Positions 1 to 11,775 of a DNA stretch of 64,000 nt are shown here, in pieces. The notes under the pieces were generated by a model. That model was not told the DNA's origin. It was given only the letters and a program-made list of their open reading frames with translations, and did not search any database. The first letter of the stretch is position 1; every line of letters starts with the position of its first letter. The position numbers and the translations under genes were made by a program. The DNA is from Hydractinia symbiolongicarpus (Eukaryota; Cnidaria; Hydrozoa; Anthoathecata; Hydractiniidae), in NCBI RefSeq assembly GCF_029227915.1, contig NC_079882.1:14892501-14956500 (forward strand). The letters run 5' to 3'.

Positions 1-2332
1 CTCACCGGCGCAAATAATCAAGAAAATGTTAGCGTGAAGAAAAACAGACGGACATTGACAACTGTAAAGTGACCAGCTTCACGGTTTTCTTTCTTGGAAA
101 ATACGCACAAAAGATTCAATCCGCATTTGGCTGTGGATACTGAGAAAGTTTTTAATCCAGCTGCTGGTCACAAGTCGGTCGATGTCAAGTGCAAAGATCT
201 GTGATGAATATGAAATATGTTTTTGTTAGGAAGATGTGAAAAGAATCTATTCTCATAAAATAACAAAAAAATATTAAGAAAATCGATTAATAAAAGACAC
301 CATCTGCTAAAAAATAACCAATCGCTGCAAAGAAATTAACAACTAATCAAAAACCTATTAGAACGCATTAAAAGATTTGTAAGGTTTATACAAAAACATG
401 AACATACTTCTTTTCAAAGTAACACAATAAATGTCATCACTAACCCTTTTTTAAGGCCTGTAAATCAATCCGCCCCCTCCCCAACTTTTGATGGCTTTTC
501 TAAACCGCATTAAACTTAGTACACTTATACCTGAAGGAAATTACTGTTTGCAAGAATTAATTTTGGCAGGGATTTTGCCAATTTGGGGAAAATTAATTCC
601 CACAATAATTATTGGTAACTTTGTAATTCGCGAAAATTAAGTCCTGCAAAATTTGGATTCCTTTCATTAATTTTTAAATCACACATGCCGGAGTATTGTG
701 ATATGTTGGTTTACCCTTTCGTCGCGGCGGCGGCGATTTTCAGGAAAGTCACCGGATTCGAGTTGTTTTGTTTTGCGTATGCCACTGTATCTGAAATATT
801 GCTTTATTATTAAACAGGGTTAAAATAGACATTTATTTCACAAATAGTTTCTTATTTACTATATTTAAAATCGTCAAATTGTCGACTTTTGGTAGAATTA
901 TGGATATAAAAACAATAACTATTACATTTCTAAAAGGTGCAAATTAAATTTGCGAAGATTACTTCTATTTCAAAATTTTTATCACCCCCGTTTGTTTTGG
1001 TACCAACCGTCATTTAGATTTCCCTCGCCAGTTTACAGAAAAGATTGAAATTGGCATGTTTGTTTCGCGAGTTGCTTCTACTGGCGCTGATACTGCGTTG
1101 TATAACTGTGTCATTGCATTTCTGAACCAACTCATGTCTCTTTATTATTATACAAATTTTATTATCAATATTTTTTTAAAATGAACAGAAGCTGGCACAT
1201 TTTTTGAATAATGGGGATTTCAATATTCGGCTTGAGCATGATGCGGTCGGCGGATTTTGTCGGATTTTTACGCATGCGCCTACATTGCATTTTTATAAAA
1301 GTCAGTTATTAAAGAAGCGTTTTTTATAGTGGTATATTTATGATGGTAACAGTTGATTTGAGGTGTGCCAAAACTATATATATCTCTAAAATCAAGAAAA
1401 ACTGGATTTTCAACCTATTTTTGGCCTTTATTATGCTAACTATGTAAAAAGTGTAAAATAGGTTAATTAACTTTTATTTGGCTCTGAGAAACTTTAAACA
1501 TAATGTAAAAATTCGCTTTAGAATGTAAGTAATTGAATTTTAAGCAGGTAGTTGTATATTAGTTAATTGACAGCAAGCTGGGATGATTAAATTGGTCTAA
1601 TGACCCTTTAAGTTAAAATTGTAGAGGTTACACCCTCTAAAGATCGAAACGCAGTGCAAGATCTCCCTTTTTGCAAGGATAGTCTGCAAATTCAAGGTAA
1701 TTGAACCAAAAACCCTTTCTAGACAATACAAGATGCACAACTAACGGTCACTACACAAAAACAGACAACATAAAAACAGAAGACAAACATTACAACAACA
1801 TTACAACAAAGAATTTACTATAAAAAATAAATAAATAAATGAATATAAAACTATAAATAAGAGCAGACAACCACCTGTGCGCCAGGACTTGTGAACCTGG
1901 CAGTAGCTTTCCACATGTGTTACGAGATCCCAACACTCAGCCACACACGAGTAGTTGTCGCTTTATACCAGCCATTTGCTTTGGCCCAGCCGTAGCTCAG
2001 GAACATTCTTCATGGATGTAAAGTCACGGAAACAAGAAAGATAAAAATGAGAACCACTTATATAGCTTCTTCCTAACATCAGGTATAGCCGGATCGTTAA
2101 CCCTGTAGACTAATTGAGCCAAAGACAAGGCAATTGCCAAGCCCCCTTGCTTCTTATAATTGCTTTCTAAGAAAGTATCTAAGCTTCCGATGAGGTCACA
2201 GGAAAAATGCTGACATGGAAAATATTTATTGCCGCCATTTTTTAACTCTCATGGCGTACTATGTTCCAAGTGTGCCAAGTTTGAGTGAGTCAATTTGGAC
2301 AAGTCTGACAAAAGTCATTTTATTATATACTT
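1..2332. other. non-coding AT-rich stretch, no gene seen
   Basis: No ORF with protein-like composition was found on either strand. A short run of AAAT/AATA units lies near 1823-1850. A somewhat GC-richer patch at about 1860-2030 could be an old insertion, but I cannot assign it. The Polinton relic begins at the right edge; I could not find its terminal repeat here. Confidence 0.6.
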
Positions 2333-2638
2333 TTACATCATTTTGAATATGCTTAAATCTTCGGCATTTGATACGGGTTGCTTACTTTTGATGAACTTAG
2401 GAACCGGTTTTTCGGGAGACTTTGGAGAAGGAGCGAATGCGGAAGCTGTCGCTCCTATTACATAATTAATACACATTAGCGAAGCTTGAACTTGACTTAG
2501 GTTAATAACTTGATGAAGTAATTTCGCTCTGGTTCTTTCGTAAGTTTTCCTTGTCTTACGTTTCCATTCAGCAAGTTTCTTGCCAGCAGCAACTCGGCCT
2601 TCATTTTTCTTGGTTATAAGTTCTTGCTTCTCGCTCAT
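2333..2638 (-). CDS. small basic Polinton-type protein with one hydrophobic segment
   Basis: A 101-residue ORF opens with ATG preceded by GGTAA, giving the TAAATG leader seen at starts of the larger Polinton at 33.7-49.9 kb. Residues 10-45 are strongly basic (many K and R, including KKLAEWKRKTRKTYERTR). Residues 50-68 form a moderately hydrophobic segment, and the tail is proline and lysine rich. It is the last gene of the minus-strand relic, downstream of the polymerase and of the SSHAIS protein. Small basic membrane proteins in this position occur in other Polinton-like elements; a role in packaging or membrane association is inference. The frame is open, but the neighbouring genes are broken, so it is probably not expressed as part of a working element. 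Confidence 0.5.
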   Translation of the reverse strand: MSEKQELITKKNEGRVAAGKKLAEWKRKTRKTYERTRAKLLHQVINLSQVQASLMCINYVIGATASAFAPSPKSPEKPVPKFIKSKQPVSNAEDLSIFKMM

Positions 2639-2752
2639 TTACCTCTATAAAATTCACTCCTATCGTTGTATTGTTGTATTCTTATAGATTCTTATATAGA
2701 TAATTTTAAGTTTATTCCCCATCTTCTTGTATCACATGCGTGTCTTTTACAT

Positions 2753-3220
2753 CTAACTGCGTAACATCTTCCTTTTTTTGGAGACATGCTTCACTGTGTG
2801 TGCAGCAACCAGAAGGGGCGCTAAAAATTTACCAAGGGCAGAGTACACAAGGATTCCTAGATCTGCCATACTATCCTTAATGATTGGATACTGCTCAATA
2901 TCTTGCTTGAGAGCTTCAACACTACCGAGTTGAACGACATTTCCTACAACATTTGCACACAGGGAGATTGCATGTGAAGATAGAACTAGTGTGGTTTTTT
3001 GCCCCTTTTTCGTGGATCTCGCGTTGAGCATACTCAGTATATGCTTTTGCGATTGCTTCATCCGTTGCCTTGTCTACAAACCCCTCAGTACATTTCTTCG
3101 GTAAAGTATGCCCTTTTCCTTTTCGCAGAGGTTCTTCAAGACTCTACGTTTACCTTCCACTTTTTGTAAACTTCTGTGAGAGTATCCACTTGCATCAAAT
3201 GTCATCGAGTATTTTAGCAA
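2753..3220 (-). pseudogene. Polinton accessory protein, SHAIS family (broken)
   Basis: The last 102 codons are open and contain a segment with SSHAIS, EALKQDIEQYPIIKDSMAD and a C-terminal hydrophobic stretch (ILVYSALGKFLAPLLVAAH) followed by basic residues. The N-terminal half continues upstream in other frames, where KGKGHTLPKKCTE and VDKATDEAIAKAY can be read, so at least two indels separate the pieces. The same protein recurs at 38399-38820 in the second Polinton (RKGKAHLLPTKCTEAYIDKAS and STHAISMY), which shows that this is one gene and confirms the strand. It lies directly downstream of the polymerase in both elements. Function unknown; the tail suggests a membrane protein. Confidence 0.6.
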
Positions 3221-3365
3221 TATCGTTCATTCTGTTTATTATTGGCCTATATTTTAGAAAACAGAGCAAGAGAAAAACGTAAGGTAGAGCGACTGCGCAT
3301 GCGCAAGATATACTTAGACAAGTTTGCATCACATGCGTGTCCATATTGTTTCACTATTTTTTAAC

Positions 3366-6300
3366 AGTATAGTGCCCACGAGCTAGAGTTAAAGTCTGAA
3401 CCTCTTGGACAAGCCTTTTATCATCAGCGCGCTTTAAGGCTAGTTTGTTCACCTTTTGAGTGTAGACTTGATGATATTTCTGCTGGATGAGCACCTTTAT
3501 TCAAGCATTGCTTGTAATCGTCGAAAGTGATAGATTTCTCCGTTACACATTCCTTCACACCTTTAGCTTTACGATCGCCACCCTTTTTCGTGAAACCTTT
3601 GTAGGCATAGAGTTTTGCTCTCAGTGCTATGAACTCCGTCATGATTTTCCCACCTAATTCGTCCTTCATCAAGCCAACGAATTTTTTATTCTTTCCAATT
3701 GGAGGCGGTCTATTATCTTTTTACTGTACCCACTTGTATCAAAGTGTTTCTCAAAGTCGTCTGCAATTTCTTTGTAGAAATCTTCTGTGCGAATGTGGTA
3801 AACGAAACTGTCAGTATCCATATAACAGAGTTGGAGCTTGCTACCATATTTCGGTTGCATATAGTCATAATGAAATTCATACATCAGTAGCTTAGATATA
3901 TCTAGAATAGCTTTACCGACATACACAGGCTTCAACATTTTAAGCTCCGTTTTACCCATTTCTATACCCATTCAATGTTTGCTAAAACGAATACAACCTT
4001 TGAAGTTTGGCTTTGCTACAAGCTTTGAATACTTTTCTTGGTTTGTAACAAGCTTAAGATCACGTTGATTTCTAACATTTTTTATCGTCTTACTAAAGAT
4101 AGAGACGTTCATAAGATTAAAAAAGCCCTTCTCGAAATCATTTGCGGCAGCAGTCCTCAGCCTTGTGTTATAATCGATATAGTGCTTAAGCCATGGACTC
4201 TGATTGAACTGGATGACTCTGTGCACCTTTCTCAGTATAAGTCCGTGCTTTATAGCATCGTGGAGGCCTCTAATATGCACTGTATACCCACGCTTGTCTT
4301 AAAGGTTTGGTATAAGCTTTTCAACTTTGTTAATCACCATACGCTCAGGTAAAAATGGAAGCCCGTCGTGCTTATCATGCAGCTTCTCAGGGTAGTCTAT
4401 ATCAACCTCGAGTAGGTATCCATGCTTGTTTTTTTTTAATAACTTTGCGATTTTTTTTACTGTAAACTTCTCCGTCTTGGAAATCCATTTGAAGCTTGTT
4501 GGTAAATCCTCAGTGATTGCCCATCCATACTAGTTGTTGGCATCAAGGTACATGATGTTTGGGCATTCCTCGTCTGGACTATACTGATCACTCATAGACT
4601 TGTTGTTAGCTTTGGCATTGCGATGTACCGCTTGAGTTATACCTCCAGGAATACCCTTTTCAAACATGAGTAGCATGTCAGGATCTGTGAGGAGCTCTAA
4701 TTTTACTTCAGTATATTTTAGTGCTGCATTCCAGGCCAATCCCGGAGCGGCACAAAATGCGCAGGATCCACCTTGTAGTTTTTGAGACACCCACCTCGAA
4801 AACTTTCAAAGACACCTGCCAAGAGTAGCACATCTGTAGCTAGATAGACAACGTGATAATCACGGAGCGTAACCTGATCACCCTCTGGCACGATACAATT
4901 CCATACTTTTTGGAATTGTATTCATATTTAATTTGCTACAGAATGCTTCCTTTGGAGGTAGCTCTAACTCTTCAAATCGTTGCCACCCATCCATATATTC
5001 ATAAGGATATACTCCTTTTCGAAGCATCATTCGAAACATATTATTCTTATCGTAGAACCGTGTATTTCTCTCCTAATTTAGATGCGCGTCGTAGCCACTC
5101 AGGTTGTGGAAGATGATTTGTTTTGGAATCTTATACGCAGGTTGCAGTTGTTATGTGCTTTTCCTCGATACAGACCTGTAAAGTGATAGTAATCTCGATC
5201 TTTTCGATTTTGTGCAGAATCGACGAATGGTTTCATACAAATATGACATTCTGCAGCCTCATTGTATTCTCTCTTCAGCACCTCTGTAAGTTCTATCATT
5301 TATTGCTGAAGAGACGTATCGTACAATCTCTTCACTTCGTCTTCCAAATGGTCTACGAATCGCTTAACACAATCATTCCCGCGATAAACCGTTAGTGGGT
5401 TCGGTACATCTCCGTAAGCAAATTTGCTATATGTGTACCATCCAGATGATTCATGCTTGTTCAGCTTCTTGCTCTAGCTTTCTCTACGATTTTCAACCAG
5501 GATGATTAGATTTTCGAAGTCTGCGTATATGGCACCCTAAACTGCATCTGACCATCCCGGTATTTTAATCCTTTTTTCGCTCCACTTTGGCATCGTAATC
5601 TTGGCTGCTTCGTGATCTATGCATCTGTATTTATATTTGTAGTGCTTGTCTCTCAATTCTACTGTGTTGAATGCTGCTAGACAGTTCAGACATAAATGCT
5701 GTTGATGGTGTTTTTTACGATTCAACCGACTCAACAATCTTAATATGTTTTTAATGCACCTGTAGTGCGTCTTCTTACCGACCTTGGTAAACAGTAGCTT
5801 CACCTGTTTACTACTCGTGATGTTATAGTCGGATCGTCGCAGGGTACTAATGCTTTTTTTCGTCACGTAAAGCACGTTTACAGCAATGCCTGGATTGTTC
5901 TTCTCAAACTTGGATATACTTTTGATACTTGTAGGAAAATCTAGATCCTGCCAGTTGTAGTGATTTTCGAACTCTCGTAGTTTGGATATCCTTTGTACGT
6001 CTTTTTACGATCTCTCCATGGTGCAAAGATGCTATGCTGCTCCATTTGAAGCACTCTTCATCTTCATTTTTGGGGTTGATGATAGCCATTTTAAAGGAAA
6101 TCCAGGTAGACAGCTTTATGTACGAAGAACCTCTCGTAAGCAGCAGCTTATGGAAGTCTACATCTAGATGCAGGATTCAATCGATGGCAAACCCGCTCTG
6201 TGGTAGGGCTGGATGCGGTACATGTTTCTTGATCTGTGCGAACGTGGTATCCAACACATCATTTACATCACTACCCCGAAAAACAGAGGTAACATTGCTG

Positions 6301-6912
6301 TTAAAGGGTTTCTCCGTTCTGATGTATGAATCGTCAGATGCAGGAAGTCTTCTGCCCCTTCTAGATCTTCTGTGTCAGGCTCGATGGCTAACACTATCTT
6401 CTTTTTCCACATTATCCACATGGACAGTTGTACCTTATCAGACCCAATGTTTTTCACTTATTCCTCAATCAATATTTTGACGACGGGTCTCGTCATAGAA
6501 ATATATCCATCAACGCCAGCTTCGTTAATGCCTTGGATACGAAAGCTTCGGAATGTTTTGTGTAATACATGTTTATGCTCTTGGGGTGTGAGATCAGGCT
6601 CGTCGTCCTCAGGCTTTTCAAATATATAATGTATACCATCGAGGTAGTCTTCCTCTGCCTCTTCTTCGACTTCATCATAAAGCGTAAGCTTTGCTACGAT
6701 GCTACTTGCTTTGTTGTACAAGCCCATAATTCTGGTACTGAAGCCCTTGTAAGTGCCTTTTACGCGCTCTTTTATAGGTTTTGGCGCATACATCTCTTGA
6801 TCTTAAATGTATCCAATAAGGAGACAAGATCAGCCTTGAATAGTCTATGGTAGCCTGTCATACCATGACTTTTGGCGATATCACGTAATTCTCTAACTGT
6901 TCTCCTTTTCAT
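3366..6912 (-). pseudogene. polB: Polinton/Maverick protein-primed DNA polymerase B (decayed)
   Basis: The gene reads as a chain of ORF pieces in changing frames. It starts at the ATG at 6912 (MKRRTVRELRDIAKSHG, a Rho-N/SAP-like N-terminal helix pair). Pieces then follow with HKTFRSFRIQGI and VQLSMWIMWKKK (N-terminal region), INPKNEDEECFKWSSIASL, a CLNCL...H...C knuckle, and CHICMKPF followed by FTGLYRGKAHNNCNLR (an HNH/endonuclease VII-like zinc region). After these come VHRVIQFNQSPWLKHYI, a motif-B-like stretch near FFNLMNVSIFSKTIKNVRNQRD, and motif C (CYMDTDSF) near 3815. The end has KDELGGKIMTEFIALRAKLYAY. The order matches the copy at 35.1-38.3 kb, but residues differ widely, so this is a separate, older lineage. 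Several frameshifts make it non-functional. Confidence 0.85.
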
Positions 6913-7124
6913 CTTTATTTTAGATTTTTGCATTGGATTTTTTAATCATCTGGACAATTCTAGCGCATTCATTTATAAGTACGCAAACTCTCAACCAGCA
7001 TAGGCTACTACTCAACTTGAGCATGACAATCCTAACGGTATGCATGATTTCCCTTTTTAAGGGTTGGCCGAGGAGATCTGCGCAGATAATCTGAGCGGGG
7101 GTTTCACCGTTATATATTTACTGT

Positions 7125-7284
7125 AGATTGCGTCAATAGATTGTCAAATGAGCAGGTCTGAGGTGGGAGATGACTCGATGTTCATGATTTTTATTGAGTG
7201 TCACAGATTGCGCCAATAGAGTGTGAAAGGAGCAGGTCTGAGACGGGAGATGAGTCGATGTTCATGACGTTCACAGATATGCTC
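7125..7284. repeat. two-copy direct repeat, 80-bp period
   Basis: The stretch beginning AGATTGCGTCAATAGA is repeated 80 bp later as AGATTGCGCCAATAGA. The shared core includes GAGCAGGTCTGAG, GGGAGATGA and TCGATGTTCATGA. Only two copies exist. It lies just outside the 5' end of the first Polinton polymerase relic and may be part of that element's terminal region. Confidence 0.7.
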
Positions 7285-7389
7285 CAAAGACGGCTTATAT
7301 CTATCTCTGGTTGGCAGGACAATAATTATTATTTTTTCATAGTTATGGAGAAACCTACGGACTTAGTTGAAGAAAATTAATAGGTTGTT

Positions 7390-8215
7390 TGAGAATGTTT
7401 TACTCCCAGATATCTTAATTTGTTTATTTTTTTAATTTCGCAATTATATTTAAATAAGACATGTTTATTTTTCTTTTGATAAGGGGTTCATTGGCAATCA
7501 GTTTTCTTCAATACGTTTACAACATCAACTGCCCTCCAACCTTATCAGGACAGCCATATCAGGATGCTACTAAATTTTGTTGCGTCAATCTAGTAGAAAG
7601 ACAATGAAGTGTACATACGTGTGAGTTTTGTGTTGTGGCTGCTGGAAAATATATATTTTAAACTTTAATTATAGGTCTTAAATTACTAATAACTCTCTTA
7701 ACGTTCTGGATATTTACGTTACACTTTGATAAAGGGTATTTAAAAAAATAAAAAAATAATCAATATCAATCTACAACGTTTCGGGTGTCATACACCCATT
7801 TTCTAGTATCACAAATTTTTTACAATGTTCAGTTTATATATGCAACGGTTTCTAAAGTTACAGTTAACTAAGGGGATATAAACATCAAACAAGAAGCCCT
7901 GTGGCTTAAAGATTTCCGCCATTAGCAATAATCTGAAAAAGTACTGAACTTTGAAGAGGACTGGGGTAACAAAATCATTGTATATTCTAAAATTTTAAAA
8001 TTCAATTTTTGATTATTATTGTAACTGGAAATCATAGCTAACTTAACTTAGATAAACTTCATTTCTCTATAAGAACAATTTTAAAAGAAAAATAATAATC
8101 CTGAAAATTGATGAACAATAAAAACAAAATAAGAACAACGGCAAGGCTGAAAATTTATCTATTTTCTCTTTTTCTCTGAAAAACAGCTAGGAAAATATCT
8201 TTAAGGTGACAAAAT
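7390..8215. other. non-coding stretch
   Basis: AT-rich sequence with no protein-like ORF. Apart from the hammerhead-like hairpin near 7.8 kb, I see no structure. Confidence 0.5.
7776..7806 (-). ncRNA. degenerate hammerhead-like hairpin (candidate)
   Basis: Read on the minus strand, a perfect hairpin GGGTGTATGACACCC is followed directly by GAAACGT. This resembles helix II plus the GAAAC box of the minimal hammerhead ribozymes carried by Penelope-like elements. The other core box, normally CTGANGA, reads CTAGAAAA here, so the catalytic core is damaged if it ever existed. No coding part of an element is next to it. Confidence 0.25.
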
Positions 8216-8395
8216 TTTTATTTTATTTTTACATAATCAGTTAGGAAAGTTTATTTTCAGACTACATATTCGTATTTTTTTCTTTTATGACACATTGTCA
8301 CGATTTTATAGCTAAAAATCTTTCACAAAAAATATTCAGCCTCAACAATTCCTCTAAATTAAAATTCATGAATAATTAGCTTTAGTCTACGTGCT
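8216..8395. repeat. dispersed repeat, copy 1 of 2
   Basis: This stretch is closely similar, in the same orientation, to about 22490-22690. Shared blocks include ACATAATYAGTTA, TTTTCAGACTA, GACACATT/AACACATT, GATTTTATAGCTA, AAAATATTCAGCCTCAACAA and CATGAATAATTA. The second copy is followed by a Helitron 5' terminus in reverse orientation, so this may be the body of a non-autonomous Helitron family. Confidence 0.65.
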
Positions 8396-8671
8396 TACAA
8401 AATTGTACAGAGGGAAATGACGTTAATAACACCAAAGATGGCGCATTATAAGGCGATCTTCATTATGCTACACTGCACGAGCTTTAACTTTCGATTATAA
8501 ACTTTAAAATAAAGTAATGTTCATTGGATAATAAAACAATTTGTTGCACTGTTAGGATTCTTATTGGCTTAAAACTCAATTTATCCTCGTTCTCAGAAAA
8601 AAATCTGTCAAAACGAGGATTTAAGCTTTAGCATGGATAAGTTTTAGGCGTCCAGGCTCTGTGCTGTCCCT

Positions 8672-8750
8672 ATCTATCTATCTCTCTATCTCTCTATCTC
8701 TCTCTCTATCTTCCTATATTAAAGATTCCGCCTTCGCCGGCGGAAATCAA
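8672..8750. repeat. CTAT/CTCT microsatellite and GC-rich hairpin
   Basis: Imperfect TCTA/TCTC units run from about 8672 to 8712. About 15 bp later a hairpin GATTCCGCC-TTCGCC-GGCGGAAATC stands out as GC-rich in an AT-rich surround. Its function is unknown; it may be a transposon terminus. Confidence 0.6.
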
Positions 8751-9374
8751 TGATATAATAGATATGCTATTTGAAGAGATATAATGGTGCTGAGGAGATG
8801 TTATTATTCAACTCGGAAATGTCTCATAAGAGAAATAAACTGTCCTTAATGTCAAGTGTGAAACGGTTATTCTCATGAGCCAAAACCTTGAATTTTTTTA
8901 TTGATGGAATGTGATTACAACGCTTTAGGTGATATTTTATTACCAAGTTGTTTGATGATATCGATGGTTTACCTGTAAAGGGCATTTTATTAACGCGAAT
9001 TGCCTAGTTAATTGCTTGGAATAGTGTATTTAAGACTGGGCTCTTAATCGCGCATACACGGACTACTATTTCATGAAATTGTAGTGATTTGAGAAAGTAC
9101 GTAGCATCATCTATAATAAGTTTGGTTTAGCTTATGGTAATTTGTAGTTAGAACATCTGTAAAGGACGGCTTACTTTGGAAGTGCTCGTGAGTATAATTT
9201 GGAATGTAATTTTTCTTTCTCTTATATTCAAGTGTAATTCAGGTATTAATTCGTTTATTAATTCATTCATTCATTTTCACTATAGGATGACGCCGCTGTT
9301 GGGGCTGCCGCAGTTAATCAATAAACTAATAGAAATAAGGCGAAAGAAGTCGAAATATTATCTTCCTTTTTCAA

Positions 9375-9804
9375 TCTCTTTAATAATAGCCGTATTCCGT
9401 CTGTCTGTCTCTGCGCAGACCCCCCTGCTGAGTTAGAAAATGATGTTACGGAAACACGAATATCAAATACGATATATTTTTATCCACTTTGTTGCAACGG
9501 GTAAATATAAAGGACGAGAGAACCCGCAGAGTTTTTCCACGGGCAACGACTTCTCTTTAATAATAGCCTTCGTCTGTCTGTTTGTGTGTCCGCGAAAGCT
9601 GCGTCCTGCTACGGAAACACGAAATGCGATATATAAAGGGCGGGCGACCCCATGGATTTTTCCACGGGTTAACGACTAGTCTATGTTATAATACCCGTAT
9701 ACGTCTGTCCGTCTATCACGCAAAATGGTACCGAAAGTAGCGAGACGCATGCTGGTTTAAAAAGAACTGGCAAACCCGTGGATTTTCCACGGGTCACTGA
9801 CTAG
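9375..9804 (+). mobile_element. head-to-tail array of three mini-Helitrons
   Basis: Three units abut: 9375-9551, 9552-9679 and 9680-9804. Each begins with TC followed by an AT-rich lead (TCTCTTTAATAATAGCC or TCTATGTTATAATACCCG) and a GTCTGTC-type stretch. Each ends with a hairpin around TGGATTTTTCCACGGG and then CGACT or CTAG+T. A 5' TC and a 3' hairpin with CTRR+T are the defining Helitron termini, and the first unit is preceded by A, as expected for A/T insertion. The units are only 125-177 bp and encode nothing. The third unit has the cleanest hairpin (ACCCGTGGA-TTTT-CCACGGGT minus its last pair). Confidence 0.75.
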
Positions 9805-9809
9805 TATTA

Positions 9810-11520
9810 TATACTAATGGTGAATGTAATGGGAGTTTATTAAAAAAACGATTAAATGTTACATATAAGGGACTACTAGTTACATTTTTTCACTTTAAAC
9901 CTAATCATAGCTTTATCTAATTATGAACGTACATTGGCGATTATTCATAGTACATATTGTAAAGAAAGATTGTTTCTATCTAAAAATATGTTTAATGTCC
10001 TTTGTTCCTTATTTTTAAACGAATATATTTTTCTACTCAAATTTGCTGCTCAAATTATTATGACTGTAAGAAAGAAAAATGAAACAGATGGTAGAATCTA
10101 CAAATTTTGCGAATAGTTATCAACTTAACTGGTGGGCTTTCAAATACCATAACATGGCAGATTATTAGTTACTACCTTAAAGAATAATAACACCAATTCA
10201 CAATCCTTGATTATACAGACATGGCAAGAAGTTTCGATATTTTACATAGTTAACTAGGTGTTCTAGTTTCTAGCCTTGTAGGTACTAAGGAATGTAAAAT
10301 TACAATTAGAAATTTAGAGAAAAAGAAATTAGAAAAGATAAAAAGTAACAATTCACTGGACTCACAAAAAGTAACCAAACGTTTTTATAAGCCTAAGCTG
10401 GCTCAGATTTACTAAAAAAGCATTTAAGTAATATCCGAGAACACGTTTATGTATCCTATTAGCAAAATTTTTGGTGAAAAGTAATTCCTACAAAAATATT
10501 TTGGGTTTGCGAAAGTTTTTTTCATCCCTATCAATTACTAATACATTGTTTACACTGTTAAGTTTTCACGGGAAGATACATTTTGTCAAGATACGCTAAG
10601 CATAATCGCTAATTGCTGTAAATTGGCATGCATTTGGACAGCGCTCTGTATACCTGTGACGTCATGGCTAAAAACGTTATCATCAAAATGGCAGACTATT
10701 GCTTACATATTCAGATTCTTGCTTGATGTATTTTATTTTTAGTGTAGTTTAATTAGTTTGTTTTTCTGAATTAAAAAGTGTTTCGCGACAAATCCGGAAA
10801 CTGGGAAAACAAGGAGAAGCAGACTTAACACAAGGTTTTTCATCGCTGAGAATCGCCAAACTGCCAATTTTCTTCGGTCGCTAAAACTTTAAATTTGTTC
10901 TTTGATTTCGTGAATAAGTAAAATGCTCGAGCAGATACAAATAGAAGGGTGTTTGTGTGCACCGTTGAAAGATCAGGAGTTTTTAAAACAATGGCAGTGT
11001 TGTCCAAAAACTTCTATAAAGACTTGTGCGCCCGTTCGACTGTGATTTAAAGAACACCTTTTTCTCGCAATGTCTGAACAAAAAAAGGGGGAAGACCTAA
11101 CAGTCTTGTGCACTTACTTGGATTAAAATCTGGAAAATATAAAGGCAAGAAAAATGTTTATCGATAATGGGGTGATTAAAAAACTGTGATCGTCTCCTAT
11201 AACTGTATATGTCGCAAATTACCAAAAATGGTTATTTTAAAACCATGCACGAAACCTTTAAGCTAAAATAACAGGATAAATATTTGTCAATTTCGAATCG
11301 GGTGCAAATTTTTGTTGATTCTTAACCGATCAAAGACTAAATTTACAATAAATGAAAACCAAAACTTGTTTTAACAGAAAAGACAATATTTTAAAACATC
11401 AGAATATATAGATGGTATAAGTGCATACGTGCAATTATAAAAACCACTCCTCCTCAAATTTATGAATAATATATAGTAATGTTGTAAAATAATTAGAATT
11501 TATTAGTTATCAAATAATAA
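9810..11520. other. non-coding stretch
   Basis: AT-rich. Short ORFs here have the skewed composition of untranslated sequence (F, I, K, N). I see no motif, repeat or terminal structure I can support. Confidence 0.5.
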
Positions 11521-11571
11521 TTTTTGCGGTTTTTCGTGGTAAACATAAAGGATCATCTACAAAGAATTATT

Positions 11572-11675
11572 CCACCAGTCCAACACATTCCACCTTGTTC
11601 GACATATACCACCATATGTCCGATATATTCCACCTTGTCCGACATATTCCACCAAAGTCTGATATATTCCACCAA

Positions 11676-11676
<1 letters not shown>
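11572..11676. repeat. minisatellite, about 17-18-bp units
   Basis: About six imperfect copies of a unit resembling ATTCCACC-NN-GTCCGACATA run directly into the following (TAA)n tract. Copies differ at the two variable bases and in the GTCCGA core. Confidence 0.75.
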
Positions 11677-11757
<81 letters not shown>

Positions 11758-11775
11758 GTAATAATAATAATAAAT
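11677..11775. repeat. (TAA)n microsatellite
   Basis: About 25 uninterrupted TAA units follow the minisatellite, then an interruption (AAAAGT) and a few more units. The long poly-I or poly-N ORFs it produces are artefacts. Confidence 0.95.

Noticed and set aside
1860-2030. Less AT-rich patch that might hold a tRNA or exon
   Set aside because: No A/B box pair, cloverleaf, splice sites or protein motif could be supported.
3070-3282. Plus-strand ORF ending in a hydrophobic 27-residue peptide
   Set aside because: It lies opposite the SHAIS-family gene whose minus-strand coding is confirmed by the copy at 38.4 kb.
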